Part shown: one piece after another, positions 34,927 through 43,756 of the stretch
How positions within the stretch are numbered: the first letter of the stretch is position 1
Layout of the letters: the number at the start of each line of letters is the position of its first letter
Assembly (NCBI GenBank): GCA_020073165.1
Contig: JAIQFP010000013.1
Coordinates: 62,001-126,000 of the forward strand
Reading direction: 5' to 3'
From: Terriglobia bacterium
GTDB taxonomy: Bacteria; Acidobacteriota; Terriglobia; Terriglobales; Acidobacteriaceae
DNA: 64,000 bases
The notes under the pieces: generated by a model
What the model saw: the letters and a program-made list of their open reading frames with translations, nothing else
Database searches by the model: none
What the model was told of the DNA's origin: nothing
Position numbers and translations under genes: made by a program

Positions 34927-35736
34927 TTACTCGGTACCGGTACCGGTTGAAGGCAGCAGCGCCAGGATGCGCACCGGAGCGCCGGAACCACCTTCCAGCT
35001 TCATCGGTGCCACCACCCCGATCGCGCCCGTGGCCGGTACCTGAGCCAGGTTGGCGACATTTTCCAGATGGTAAACGCTATGCGCCAGCGTGTACTGGTG
35101 CACTTCAAAGTCCTTCGACGGACCGTAATCGATGCTCAGGGTATCAATCCCCAGCCCCAGCACGTTCCGCCCTTCGACCAGGAACCTCGCCGCGTCCTCC
35201 GAGTATCCCGGAAAATGCATCACGCCCTTGGCGTCGGCATTGCGGTAATCCTTGACCGAGTTCCAACGTGAATCCCATCCCGTACGCGCCATCACTACGG
35301 CGCCCAGCGGCATCTCACCATTGGCGTGCTCCCAAGCGGCGATGTCTTCGACCGAAACCTGGTAGTCAGGATTCTCCTTGACCTTGGCGCTCACATCGAG
35401 CACCACCATAGGTCCCATCAACCGCTCCGGCGGAATCTGGTCTACTGTCCACATCCCCCGCGCGAAGTGTGCGGGAGCGTCAATGTGGGTGCCGAAGTGT
35501 TCCGGCAACGAGATGTTGCGGGCGAAATATTTGTCTTTCTCGATGGTCGCAACGGTCTTTACCTGATAGGCGGCCTGCTCTGCCAGTTCGTAGGTAGGCA
35601 CGTGGGCGTTGATGGAGTGGGTCAGGTCCACCACCGCGTGGAAGCCGGTAGAATGCGTCGCCTCCGGGTGGTGTTGCGCAAACAGAAACAGCGCCAGCGC
35701 CAGCACATATCCGACAACAAAGGTCCGAATCTTCAT
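34927..35736 (-). CDS. Cyclase family protein (kynurenine formamidase-like), exported
   Basis: 269 residues with an N-terminal hydrophobic segment (MKIRTFVVGYVLALALFLFAQ) acting as signal peptide or anchor. The family metal motif is H-F-G-T-H-I-D-A-P-A-H-F at about residues 79-90 (HxGTHxDxPxH), with later conserved VVMARTGWDSRW and VLGLGIDTLSIDYG. Enzymes of this family include arylformamidase and isatin hydrolase. Metal-activated hydrolysis of an amide or lactam is likely, but an exported location is unusual for kynurenine formamidase, so the substrate is unknown. The last codons fall in a GGTACC word repeat (…STGTGTE), suggesting that the repeat has extended or replaced the original C-terminus. 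Confidence 0.88.
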   Translation of the reverse strand: MKIRTFVVGYVLALALFLFAQHHPEATHSTGFHAVVDLTHSINAHVPTYELAEQAAYQVKTVATIEKDKYFARNISLPEHFGTHIDAPAHFARGMWTVDQIPPERLMGPMVVLDVSAKVKENPDYQVSVEDIAAWEHANGEMPLGAVVMARTGWDSRWNSVKDYRNADAKGVMHFPGYSEDAARFLVEGRNVLGLGIDTLSIDYGPSKDFEVHQYTLAHSVYHLENVANLAQVPATGAIGVVAPMKLEGGSGAPVRILALLPSTGTGTE

Positions 35737-35937
35737 TAAAGCTTAGGTCTTCTTTCCCTGGTTCCGCTGCGATCTTCCCGCCACTTTGAGCATAAGCCCC
35801 ACCATAGCAGTCAGATGCAGTGTTTCGCCCAGAGGTGTCTTTTTATTGTCAGCTGTGAAGGGACATACCTTCAAGGAACCGCGGGACATGGCCGATTGGG
35901 ACATCAAGCTTAAGGACACGCTCGGACTTAACTTGCC

Positions 35938-36702
35938 CTAGGCCAGGAACTGCATCGCGACCGCGCCAGCTGCCGCCACCAGCGTACCCAGAAAATTAAC
36001 GGCATCGTTGTTGAGCACCTGCCGCCGCTCCAGCCATGCCCCCAGAAAACTGTCGGCGAACATGCCCACAATCGCAGCCGTCAACGTGATCCCAAACCGA
36101 CTCCACAGAACCAACCCGGAAAGTGCACACACCGCGCTGACAACCGCGGCGGCTGCGACGCCAGCAAGGGTTCCGGCCACGCTTACACCACCATCGGTGC
36201 CTGCAGCTACTTCCTCCCACGTCGTGATCAACCAGGCCTTCTGGCTGGTTGCCTGCCCCAGTTCACTCGAAACCGTATCCGCCGCCGCTTCCGAGAGCGC
36301 AGCCGCAATCGCCAGCAGAAGTGCTGGCCGTGCACCTACGGCATACACTCCGGCGCAGACCGCCGCCACGCCAAGGTTGGCCAGGACTTGCGATGCCGTC
36401 CTGCCCTCCTCCTTTTCCGCAGTTCCCAACTTCTGCTTCTGTTGATATCCCAGGTGCGTTGTGATCCAAGTCAGCGCGAACACCGAAACCAAGGCCAGAA
36501 ATGCACCCGGGCCGGCGCCCAGGTACAGAAGAAAGCAGACCACAGCTCCGGCCACCGCGCCGGTGCGGCTCACACCGCGTACCCAGCGGGCCAACGCCGT
36601 GAACGCCACGGTCACGAGCGCGGCAACCACAACCCGCTGCCAAGGCGAACGCCCGCCCCAGTCCAAACTCCCTGCGACCGATGCTAAGTCTTGTATTTTC
36701 AA
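35938..36702 (-). CDS. DUF92 family integral membrane protein
   Basis: 254 residues, almost all hydrophobic, with about seven membrane helices. The family signature begins FTALARWVRGVSRTGAVAGAVVCFLLYLGAGPGAFLALVSVFALTWITTHLG and includes the conserved AAALSEAAADTVSSELGQ segment plus VAAGTDGGVSVAGTLAGVAAAAVV. DUF92/TIGR00297 proteins are homologous to plant VTE6, a phytyl-phosphate kinase, and are placed in the CTP-dependent polyprenol kinase superfamily. A prenyl phosphate kinase role is possible but untested in bacteria. It is monocistronic. The 200-nt gap downstream (35737-35937) contains a short open frame, (VKGHTFKEPRDMADWD…), that looks like the end of a lost gene. Confidence 0.88.
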   Translation of the reverse strand: MKIQDLASVAGSLDWGGRSPWQRVVVAALVTVAFTALARWVRGVSRTGAVAGAVVCFLLYLGAGPGAFLALVSVFALTWITTHLGYQQKQKLGTAEKEEGRTASQVLANLGVAAVCAGVYAVGARPALLLAIAAALSEAAADTVSSELGQATSQKAWLITTWEEVAAGTDGGVSVAGTLAGVAAAAVVSAVCALSGLVLWSRFGITLTAAIVGMFADSFLGAWLERRQVLNNDAVNFLGTLVAAAGAVAMQFLA

Positions 36703-36917
36703 TGGCGCTCTGCTGACGATTCATTGCTCCAACCAACTTTTCCGGACCGCCGGTGGGAGGGCCAACTACCATCTATAGTGTCTCTCCCCGTTCCACCCCA
36801 CTCGTCGTGCTTTCACTTTGGATTACCCCGCCAGCTTGGTGCCGAAAGCCGCCCGTTGTAGTCTAAACTCAGTGATTTGGCGCGGCTCTGGCGCCGTCTT
36901 CAACTTCGGGGTGAACT

Positions 36918-37751
36918 ATGGCGGCCTCCGTTTGGTCTGGCTATCTTACCTTTGGTTTGATCTCCATGCCGGTGCGTCTTTTCTCCGGCGCGCGCAGCTC
37001 CGGCATCTCCTTCAACATGCTTCACCGCGATGACCTGCAGCGAGTCAAGCAGCAGTACTACTGTCCCGCCGATAACCGGGTGGTCAGCCGCGATGAGATC
37101 GTCAAGGGCTACGAATATCGCAAAGATGAATACGTCGTCATCGAGCCGGACGAGATCAAGAAGATCGAACCCAAGACTGCTAAAACCATGGAGATCCTGG
37201 AATTCGTCAAGTCCAGCGCCGTAGATCCCGTCTACTTCGAGTCTTCCTACTACATGCTTCCCGAAGAAGCTGGCCGACGTCCTTATGCGCTGCTCACCAA
37301 GGCGCTTGAGGAAAGCGAGTACGTGGCCATCGCCAAGCTCACCATGCACAATCGCGAGTACACCGTCTTCCTGCGTCCGCACGAAGGCGGCATGATGCTG
37401 CATACCATGTACTACGCCGAGGAGGTCCGCAAGGTCGAAGGCTTTGGCGCCCCCGACGTTGAACTCAAAGACGCGGAAGTCAAAGTCGCCCACCAGTTGA
37501 TCGAAGCCCTGGCCGCCGATTGGGACCCGGAGAAATATCAAGACTCCTTCCAGGACAACCTCAAGAACCTGATCCAGACCAAACTGGAAGGTGGCAAGAT
37601 CGCGGAAGTCGAGAAGCCCAAGAAACTGGCTCCCGTCGTGGACTTGATGGCTGCCCTGAAGCAGAGCCTTGCGGAAATGGAAGGCAAGAAGAAGCCGGCA
37701 GCGACCACCGGAGAAGCATCTGCGGGCAAGCGGTCACGCGGAGGGGCGTAA
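36918..37751 (+). CDS. ku: Ku DNA end-binding protein (non-homologous end joining)
   Basis: 277 residues, the normal size for bacterial Ku, starting at the ATG after GGGGTGA. The Ku beta-barrel begins ASVWSGYLTFGLISMPVRLFSG, continues through GISFNMLHRDDLQRVKQQYYCPADNRVV and DEYVVIEPDEIKKIEPKTAKTMEILEFV, and includes YALLTKALEESEYVAIAKLTMHNREY. A Lys/Ala-rich C-terminal tail (EGKKKPAATTGEASAGKRSRGGA) is the usual LigD/DNA-contact extension. It binds double-strand ends and recruits LigD. No ligD is nearby, although the two are often adjacent. It contains no AUA codon among about 14 Ile codons (read by eye). Confidence 0.96.
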   Translation: MAASVWSGYLTFGLISMPVRLFSGARSSGISFNMLHRDDLQRVKQQYYCPADNRVVSRDEIVKGYEYRKDEYVVIEPDEIKKIEPKTAKTMEILEFVKSSAVDPVYFESSYYMLPEEAGRRPYALLTKALEESEYVAIAKLTMHNREYTVFLRPHEGGMMLHTMYYAEEVRKVEGFGAPDVELKDAEVKVAHQLIEALAADWDPEKYQDSFQDNLKNLIQTKLEGGKIAEVEKPKKLAPVVDLMAALKQSLAEMEGKKKPAATTGEASAGKRSRGGA

Positions 37752-37980
37752 GGAAAGCACTCAGCCACGTTGCATCGAAGAGGGTCCGAACCACCTCTGC
37801 CCCAGCATACCCAACCCCTGCAACTTTATGCTCTGTTCGAGGCATCCACTCCAGTATCGGTCTTTAGTGTTTCCATATCGCGTGATCATGTGTCAGGGCA
37901 GAGTGCTGCATGCTGCCACCCTGGCGCATCTCGCGGCCAGCGTTTAGAATAGACGATTCTTTCGAGACACCCAGGAATTC

Positions 37981-39354
37981 ATGAAAGCAGCTCTGACTTG
38001 CTGGCGCGTATGCAGTGTCGCAGCCCTGATGGCACTTCTCCTGGCCTGGACGGGCTGCGGCGACGTGTTCCGGCCTGTGGCCATTCCGCAGCCGCCTCCG
38101 CCTCCCGACCCCAGCAGCCTTCACTTCGACATGCTTCTCACCCGCAACGGTCCCTCGAACCCGGGCACCAGCTCCCGCATTGACGTCTCGGGAGACACCA
38201 ACGTAGGCACGGCCACCGTGGGCCTGGGTCCGGTGCACGTCGCTATGTTATCCAACGGCGCCCGGCTTTACATCGCTAACGGCGAGGAGGACACGGTTTC
38301 CACCTACAGCCCGTCGGTTATCTCCCCGGTCACCACGATCTCCTTGCCGGCGGGCTCGGTGCCGGTGTTCGTGGCCACCACCGAGAGCGGTTTCGTCTAT
38401 GTCGCCAACTCGGGCAACGGCACCGTCGCCGTCATCTCGGCTACCACCAACGTCGTAAGCAACATTCTGACCGTGGGATCGGATCCCGTGGCCTTGGCTG
38501 AACTCCCCAACGCTACCAAGCTCTATGTGGTAAACCAGGGCGACAGCACGGTGCGCACCATCAATACCATCGACAAAACCCTGAGCCCCAACCCCGTGGC
38601 CGATCCCGGTGGCACCATCGCTTCTCCGGTTTGGGCCGCCGCCCGCTCCGACAATGCCAGAGTTTATGTCCTCAGCTCTGGAAGCGGCAACGTCTCCGCC
38701 ATCGACACCACGACGGATACCGTCATCGCCAGCGCCGCGGTCGGCGCAGGCGCGAACTTCATGTCTTACGACAAGACGCGCAACCGGCTCTACATTACCA
38801 ATCCCGTCGCTGGCACAGTCACCGTGCTCGATATATCCACCGACACGCTTACTCCCGTTACGCTGCCCATCACCGGAACACCGGTCAACGTGGCCGCTCT
38901 TCCCGATGGCACTCGTGCCTACGTTGCCAGCTATCAGGGATCTTCCCCGTCATGTCCGGCGGACCAGCCATGCTCCATCACTTCCCAGGTGACCGTGATC
39001 AACGCCTCGAGCAACACCATCTCCTCGGTGATTTCTCTGGGAACCGTGAACGTGGACAATCTGACCAACCCTATCACTGGTACCGTGGACGACACGGGCT
39101 GCAACCCTGACACGTCCACCCACCCTGTCCGCTTTCGCCTGTCGATTGCGGCTGCCGGGGACAGTTCCAAGGTTCACGTCGCTCACTGCGATGCCGGCAG
39201 CGTCTATATCATTCGCACCAGCAACGACACGCTCGAACTGGATCATCTAGGCAATCCCTTGGTGATTCCTGCGCCCGTCAGCTCCTTCCCGCCACCCCAA
39301 ATTGGCGCACAACCGCCGCCCCAGAACCCGACGTTCTTGCTTAGCGCGCAGTAG
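37981..39354 (+). CDS. YVTN-family beta-propeller lipoprotein
   Basis: 457 residues. The signal peptide ends in the lipobox LLAWTGC, followed by a Pro-rich spacer (PQPPPPPDPSS) and a seven-bladed propeller of YVTN repeats: LYIANGEEDTVSTYS, VYVANSGNGTVAVISATTNVVSNILTVGSDPVAL, LYVVNQGDSTVRTIN, VYVLSSGSGNVSAIDTTTDTVIASAAVG and LYITNPVAGTVTVLDISTDT. It is likely a surface-exposed binding scaffold; the ligand is unknown. AGGA lies 4 nt before the ATG and a TAGAAT (37945-37950) could be the -10 box. It converges with the chemotaxis operon, and the gap between has GTTGATTCCTG words in both orientations. Confidence 0.9.
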   Translation: MKAALTCWRVCSVAALMALLLAWTGCGDVFRPVAIPQPPPPPDPSSLHFDMLLTRNGPSNPGTSSRIDVSGDTNVGTATVGLGPVHVAMLSNGARLYIANGEEDTVSTYSPSVISPVTTISLPAGSVPVFVATTESGFVYVANSGNGTVAVISATTNVVSNILTVGSDPVALAELPNATKLYVVNQGDSTVRTINTIDKTLSPNPVADPGGTIASPVWAAARSDNARVYVLSSGSGNVSAIDTTTDTVIASAAVGAGANFMSYDKTRNRLYITNPVAGTVTVLDISTDTLTPVTLPITGTPVNVAALPDGTRAYVASYQGSSPSCPADQPCSITSQVTVINASSNTISSVISLGTVNVDNLTNPITGTVDDTGCNPDTSTHPVRFRLSIAAAGDSSKVHVAHCDAGSVYIIRTSNDTLELDHLGNPLVIPAPVSSFPPPQIGAQPPPQNPTFLLSAQ

Positions 39355-39360
39355 GGACCT

Positions 39361-39475
39361 GTTGATTCCTGCTTGTTGATTGTTGATTCTCGGTAAGTAT
39401 GAATGCGGTGCGATTCGAGGTGACAGGGATTGCGACGGTCGTGTTGATTCCTGATTCCTAATCAACCATCAACAA
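39361..39475. repeat. GTTGATT word repeats, direct and inverted
   Basis: GTTGATTCCTG occurs at ~39361 and ~39442 with additional TTGATTGTTGATT copies, and the inverted form AATCAACCATCAAC closes the gap near 39462-39475. The inverted copies could form a hairpin between the two convergent transcription units. Confidence 0.5.
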
Positions 39476-39481
39476 TGCTCC

Positions 39482-39985
39482 TCAAGATGTTCCCGCTGCC
39501 GCGGTCCGCTCGCTTTGCCGCCGCCGGTTGTAGCGCAACGCTATGTTCATGAACACGTTCCCGCTGGCGGTCTCGAAACAGATGACCAGGGCTTCCGTGT
39601 CCTCGCTGCTCTTGGAGCCGTGCTCCGAAGTATGCAGCACGGGCGGATGAACGCGAAAATGGAACCCTTCGTCGTTGAGCGTGGTGACCGCATTGCCGAT
39701 CACCTGGTTGGCCAGCTCGCACACGGTTTCCCGCACCAGGTCATCCGATTCCGGTAATTCTGTGCCGGCAAACTGACTGGCAACACGCACCGATGTTTCT
39801 GGATCCAGATCGAAGATGATGCGCCCTTCGATGTCGCCGGTGATCCACACCAGCGCCGCCACCCCCTTGCGGCGATAGGCTTCCTCTTCCATGCTGACAT
39901 TGCCAATGGACATGGGGGATTTCAGTCCCTGGGCCAGCACCGCGTCGGCCGCGTTGATAAAGGGCTGGATCAATTCCATCTTCAT
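39482..39985 (-). CDS. cheX: CheX-type CheY phosphatase
   Basis: 167 residues from the ATG at 39985, with AGGAG 6 nt upstream; a longer frame would overlap cheY deeply. The CheC/CheX signature is E90-L-A-N93 in RETVCELANQVIGNAVTTLNDEGFHF, the Glu/Asn pair used to position water on CheY phospho-Asp. The N-terminal strand region (MKMELIQPFINAADAVLAQGLKSPMSIGNVSM) is typical of CheX. It would dephosphorylate the CheY encoded immediately upstream, with the stop one base before this ATG. That resets the pathway in the absence of CheZ. Last gene of the che operon. Confidence 0.92.
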   Translation of the reverse strand: MKMELIQPFINAADAVLAQGLKSPMSIGNVSMEEEAYRRKGVAALVWITGDIEGRIIFDLDPETSVRVASQFAGTELPESDDLVRETVCELANQVIGNAVTTLNDEGFHFRVHPPVLHTSEHGSKSSEDTEALVICFETASGNVFMNIALRYNRRRQSERTAAAGTS

Positions 39986-39986
39986 C

Positions 39987-40427
39987 TCAGGCTCCTGCGC
40001 CCGCGGCCTGGGCCACGGTACCGTCCTCGCCCAGCACATACTTGATCACTTCGTACAGCACTTCCGGCTTCACCGGCTTCTGCACGAAATGGCGCGCGCC
40101 CCGCTGCAGCGCGGCCACGATGTTTTCCTGGTAGCCCACCGACGACACCATTACGATGCGCGCCTCGGGATGCTGCCGGACAATCTTCTCCGCTGCCTCG
40201 ATGCCTTCCATCTGCGGCATGGTGATGTCCATCAGCACAATGTCCGGATTGGTGCGCTCGTATTCGGTGAGAGCGGTCATGCCGTCGCCGGCCTCTCCCG
40301 CCAATTGCCCACCGAAGGTTTCGATCATCTGGGCCAAGTTCTTGCGCGCGAAGACGGAGTCGTCCACTACCAGGTAGCGGACCGGCTGACCGTCCTTGCT
40401 GCGTCGTACTGGCGCAAACTGCTCCAT
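39987..40427 (-). CDS. cheY: CheY single-domain response regulator
   Basis: 146 residues from the ATG at 40427 (AGGAGG 5 nt upstream). The first ~16 residues are an extra N-terminal tail. Receiver elements are D22/D23 in VVDDS, phospho-acceptor D67 in IVLMDITMPQMEG, S95 in MVSSVG and K117 in FVQKPVKPE. A 15-residue Ala/Gly-rich tail follows. Its partner kinase is CheA two genes upstream and its probable phosphatase is CheX one base downstream. No DNA-binding domain is present, so it acts on a motor, a pilus or another protein output. No flagellar genes are in the window, leaving the output open. Confidence 0.94.
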   Translation of the reverse strand: MEQFAPVRRSKDGQPVRYLVVDDSVFARKNLAQMIETFGGQLAGEAGDGMTALTEYERTNPDIVLMDITMPQMEGIEAAEKIVRQHPEARIVMVSSVGYQENIVAALQRGARHFVQKPVKPEVLYEVIKYVLGEDGTVAQAAGAGA

Positions 40428-40487
40428 ACCATCCTCCTCTGCTTTACTCCAAAAGTCGGCAATCCCTGTTTGCCGGTTCAACAACAA

Positions 40488-41594
40488 TCAGTCATGTCCC
40501 CTGCCGGCGGCCTTACTCTTGCCATCGGTGTGCGACATCCCACTCTCCAGACGGTCGGGTACGCACTGCGCGGTCAGAACGTTGGCCATCGCTTCCAGCC
40601 CCACGACCCGCACCGCAAAGCCGCGCTCAATGGCAGCTTTAGGCATGCCGAAGACCACGCAGGAGTCTTCGCTCTGCGCGATGGTCATTCCGCCCGCCGC
40701 TTTGACCGCTCCCATACCCTGGGCGCCGTCTTCTCCCATGCCTGTCATCAACACGGCGACGCCCTTCGATCCGAACTCCTCCGCCACGCTGTGGAACAAA
40801 ACATCCACCGACGGCCGGTGCCCGTTCACCCGCGCCTCATCGCTGAGCACCGCCACATCCCCCAGCGGCAACCGCTTTACCTTCATGTGCCGGCTGCCCG
40901 GGCAGATCAAGGCGCGCCCCGCCAGCAACACGTCGCCGGACTGCGCTTCTTTCACCGCGATGGCCGACACTTCATCCAGCCGCCGCGCGAACATCTCGGT
41001 GAATCCCTCGGGCATGTGTTGCACCACCAGAATGGTGCCCGGAAAATCTCCCGGCAGTTGCGAAAGCACGTACTGCAGCGCATTGGGGCCGCCGGTGGAA
41101 ACGCCGATGGCCACCACCCGCGTGGCCAGATTTTTTGCGTTGAGCGCGACCTTCGCCGAGCTTGGCGGCTGCGCCACAGGTGTGACTCGTACCCCGCGGC
41201 TCTGCGCCGCCGCTTTGATCTTGGCAATCAGTTCCCGCGCGATCTCCGGCATGCGCGCCGACACGTCGTGTGGCTTGGCGACAAAATCAAAGGCTCCCAG
41301 TGACAGGGCTTTGAGCGTGACCGAGGCTCCGTCGGTGCTGTGCGAACTGACCACGATCACCGGTACGCGGTGATGGCGCATGATCTCCTTCAGCATGTCG
41401 ATCCCGTTCATCCCCGGCATTTCCAGGTCCAAGGTCACTACCTGGGGCTTCAGTTCTTCGATCTTCTTCAGCCCGAAGTTCCCGTCCATGGCGGTACCCA
41501 CCACCTGGATCGAGCTGTCGGTTTCCAGGATCTGCGGAATCAGCTTGCGCATAAGCGCGGAATCGTCCACCACTAACACTCGTACCGGAGGCAT
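40488..41594 (-). CDS. cheB: CheB receptor methylesterase/deamidase
   Basis: 368 residues. Receiver domain (1-120) with phospho-acceptor D56 in VVTLDLEMPGMNGIDML. A linker follows, then the methylesterase domain (155-350) with the Ser-His-Asp triad S166 (AIGVSTGGPNAL), H193 (LVVQHMPEGFT) and D289 (LMTGMGEDGAQGM). Phosphorylation by CheA relieves inhibition, and the enzyme removes methyl groups from the MCP encoded upstream. The start ATG shares one base with the cheA stop (TAATG), and GGAGGTG lies inside the cheA end, so translation is coupled. The 60-nt gap to cheY has that gene's own ribosome site. Confidence 0.96.
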   Translation of the reverse strand: MPPVRVLVVDDSALMRKLIPQILETDSSIQVVGTAMDGNFGLKKIEELKPQVVTLDLEMPGMNGIDMLKEIMRHHRVPVIVVSSHSTDGASVTLKALSLGAFDFVAKPHDVSARMPEIARELIAKIKAAAQSRGVRVTPVAQPPSSAKVALNAKNLATRVVAIGVSTGGPNALQYVLSQLPGDFPGTILVVQHMPEGFTEMFARRLDEVSAIAVKEAQSGDVLLAGRALICPGSRHMKVKRLPLGDVAVLSDEARVNGHRPSVDVLFHSVAEEFGSKGVAVLMTGMGEDGAQGMGAVKAAGGMTIAQSEDSCVVFGMPKAAIERGFAVRVVGLEAMANVLTAQCVPDRLESGMSHTDGKSKAAGRGHD

Positions 41595-43756
41595 TATTGC
41601 GGCACCTCCGTCGATCTTTGGGGCATGCTCGTCCGCTCTCCCTGCGAGAGCAACAGTCCGGAGGCGACGCTGCCAGCCTCACTCGGGCGGGACTTGCCAT
41701 ACCGTTCGTTGATGGCAGTGATGTTCAGGATCAGCACCACCCGACCGTCCCCCAGGATGGACGCGCCGCTGACCAGATCGGTCGCCACGCTTTGGTCGTC
41801 CAGGGCCTTGATCACCAGTTCTTCCTCGCCCACCAGAGCGTCCACGATCAGCCCCAGCCTGCGTTCCCCCATGGCCATTACCAGCACAAAGATTTTCCCC
41901 GCTGCGGGCGCTTCCGCCCCGGGCGCGCGCCCCAGGCGCACCAGCGGCAACACCTGGTTGCGGATCTGCAATACCTCGTAGTTGTCCACCTGGTGCAGGT
42001 CGGACTCCTTGGCGCGCGCGATTTCCGCGACCGTGTTCAAGGAGATGGCGTACAGCCGGTGCTCCACCCGGAAAAGCAAAGCCTTGATGATGGCCAGCGT
42101 GAGAGGCAGCTTCAAGCGGAACGTGGTGCCCCGGCCAGAATGGGTATCAATCTCCACTCTGCCTTTCAACCGCTGCAACACGCTCTGCACTATGTCCATG
42201 CCCACGCCTCGGCCTGAAATCTCGGTGATCTCGTCCGCCGTACTGAATCCGGGCCGGAAGATGAACTCCAGCGCCTCGGTTTCGCTCATCCGGACTGCTT
42301 CTTCCCGGGTCAAAAGGCCTTGCTCGATCGCCTTAGCCTTCACTTTTTGTGCATCGATGCCCCGCCCATCATCGCTGACTTCCACAATCACCTGGTTCCC
42401 CTGGTGATATGCGTTCAGGTGGAGGCTTCCGCGCGCCGCTTTGCCTTGCCGTTTGCGCTCGTACGCGTCTTCAATACCATGGCTCACCGCGTTGCGCACC
42501 AGGTGGGTAAGCGGTTCGGCAATAGCGTCGAGGATGCTCTTATCCAGATCGGTGTCCTGCCCGCTGATTACCAGTTCCACTTCTTTTCCGCATTGCCGGG
42601 CTACGTCGCGCACCATGCGCGGGAAGCGGCGGAACAGTTGCTCCACCGGAACCATCCGGATCTTCATCACCGAACGCTGCAGATCGTTCAACACTCGCGC
42701 CTGGAAGGCCATGGCATCTGTGAACCGCCCACGCAGGGCCTCCTTCGGGTGACGCCGGGCGAACTCGTTGAGCGCCTGCTGCAGCATGGACTTGCCGATA
42801 ATCAACTCACCCACCAGGTTGAGCACGTTGTCGATGCGCTCCGCGTCCACGCGCAGGATGTTGTCCGCTACCGCAGCGCTGGCCTGCGCTGTCTCGCTAC
42901 CGTCGTTTTCTGCAGTGGAAGGTGTGGGCACGGCTCCTTTCTCAGCAAGCCGGACCGGCGCTTCGATCTCTTTTCTCGGCTCCGGCCTGGAGGCTGCCTT
43001 CTTGGCCGGCTTGGCCCCTCCCTTCACCGGTGCCACCTTTACCTGGCTGATTACGGTCGGGATCCGGCACCTCGCTGTCACCTGCTCCACCGGAGCGTCG
43101 CTGGCCAGCAACAAATCCAGCCGCTTCCGCTCGGCGCGTGACGCCGCGTCCGGCCTTACTCCCAGCACCTCTCCCACCCCCGACAACGCATTCAGCAGCA
43201 ATTGTCGGGCGGCGATCGGCATCAGGCATTGCGGATCAATCCGGGCCCCGATCTGATACACCTGCTTTCCCTGGCTGAAAGCATTCTGTACCGCCAGTTG
43301 TTCATACTCGGTCCAGACCACTGCAGCGGTCGCTTCTCCGCTCGCTTTTCTGCGGCGCTTCCCGCTGCCCGCGCTTCCCGCCAGTTCCTTCACCATCCGG
43401 CGAAGCGACTCCGTCGGGGGCAAACTCTTCTTGTTTCGATAAGCCGAAAGCATGTTGCCGAACGTGTCGGCGGCGACGAACGCCATCTCCGCCAGGGCAC
43501 TGTGCGAGGACGCCGCTTCCAGCGCCAGTGCGTCTTCCAGTTCATGGGCCAACTCGCTCAGCTCGCGAAAGCCGCACGCCGCCGCATCGCCCTTGAGGGT
43601 GTGAACCACCCGCCGAATGTTGCGCACTGCTTCCCCATCGCCTGGGTGCTTCTCCAGCTTCAGCGCTTCCTCGTTCAGCGACTGCAGCAGTTCCTGCGCG
43701 CTCTCAAAAAAGATCTGGCGCAGTTCCGCTCCCCGTTCATCGGAGGATGGGCTCAC
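41594..43756 (-). CDS. cheA: CheA chemotaxis histidine kinase
   Basis: 720 residues with GTG start overlapping the cheR stop (GTGA). Domains: HPt (1-125, phospho-His52 in RRVVHTLKGDAAACGF), a linker/P2-like region (145-290, including a small ferredoxin-like module around YQIGARIDPQCLMPIAARQLLLNAL), dimerisation helices (~298-365, RVDAERIDNVLNLVGELIIGKSML), HATPase (~370-550, N box HLVRNAVSHGIED, G1 VSDDGRGID, G2 SGRGVGMDIVQ) and a CheW-like regulatory domain (~555-690). It autophosphorylates when coupled through CheW to the MCP and passes phosphate to CheY and CheB. Only one HPt is present. All other core partners are in the same operon. Confidence 0.97.
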   Translation of the reverse strand: MSPSSDERGAELRQIFFESAQELLQSLNEEALKLEKHPGDGEAVRNIRRVVHTLKGDAAACGFRELSELAHELEDALALEAASSHSALAEMAFVAADTFGNMLSAYRNKKSLPPTESLRRMVKELAGSAGSGKRRRKASGEATAAVVWTEYEQLAVQNAFSQGKQVYQIGARIDPQCLMPIAARQLLLNALSGVGEVLGVRPDAASRAERKRLDLLLASDAPVEQVTARCRIPTVISQVKVAPVKGGAKPAKKAASRPEPRKEIEAPVRLAEKGAVPTPSTAENDGSETAQASAAVADNILRVDAERIDNVLNLVGELIIGKSMLQQALNEFARRHPKEALRGRFTDAMAFQARVLNDLQRSVMKIRMVPVEQLFRRFPRMVRDVARQCGKEVELVISGQDTDLDKSILDAIAEPLTHLVRNAVSHGIEDAYERKRQGKAARGSLHLNAYHQGNQVIVEVSDDGRGIDAQKVKAKAIEQGLLTREEAVRMSETEALEFIFRPGFSTADEITEISGRGVGMDIVQSVLQRLKGRVEIDTHSGRGTTFRLKLPLTLAIIKALLFRVEHRLYAISLNTVAEIARAKESDLHQVDNYEVLQIRNQVLPLVRLGRAPGAEAPAAGKIFVLVMAMGERRLGLIVDALVGEEELVIKALDDQSVATDLVSGASILGDGRVVLILNITAINERYGKSRPSEAGSVASGLLLSQGERTSMPQRSTEVPQ

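Noticed and set aside
35851-35941. Short frame (VKGHTFKEPRDMADWD…LNLP) after the DUF92 gene
   Set aside because: It looks like the end of a lost protein, but it is too short and too unlike any family I know to be annotated.
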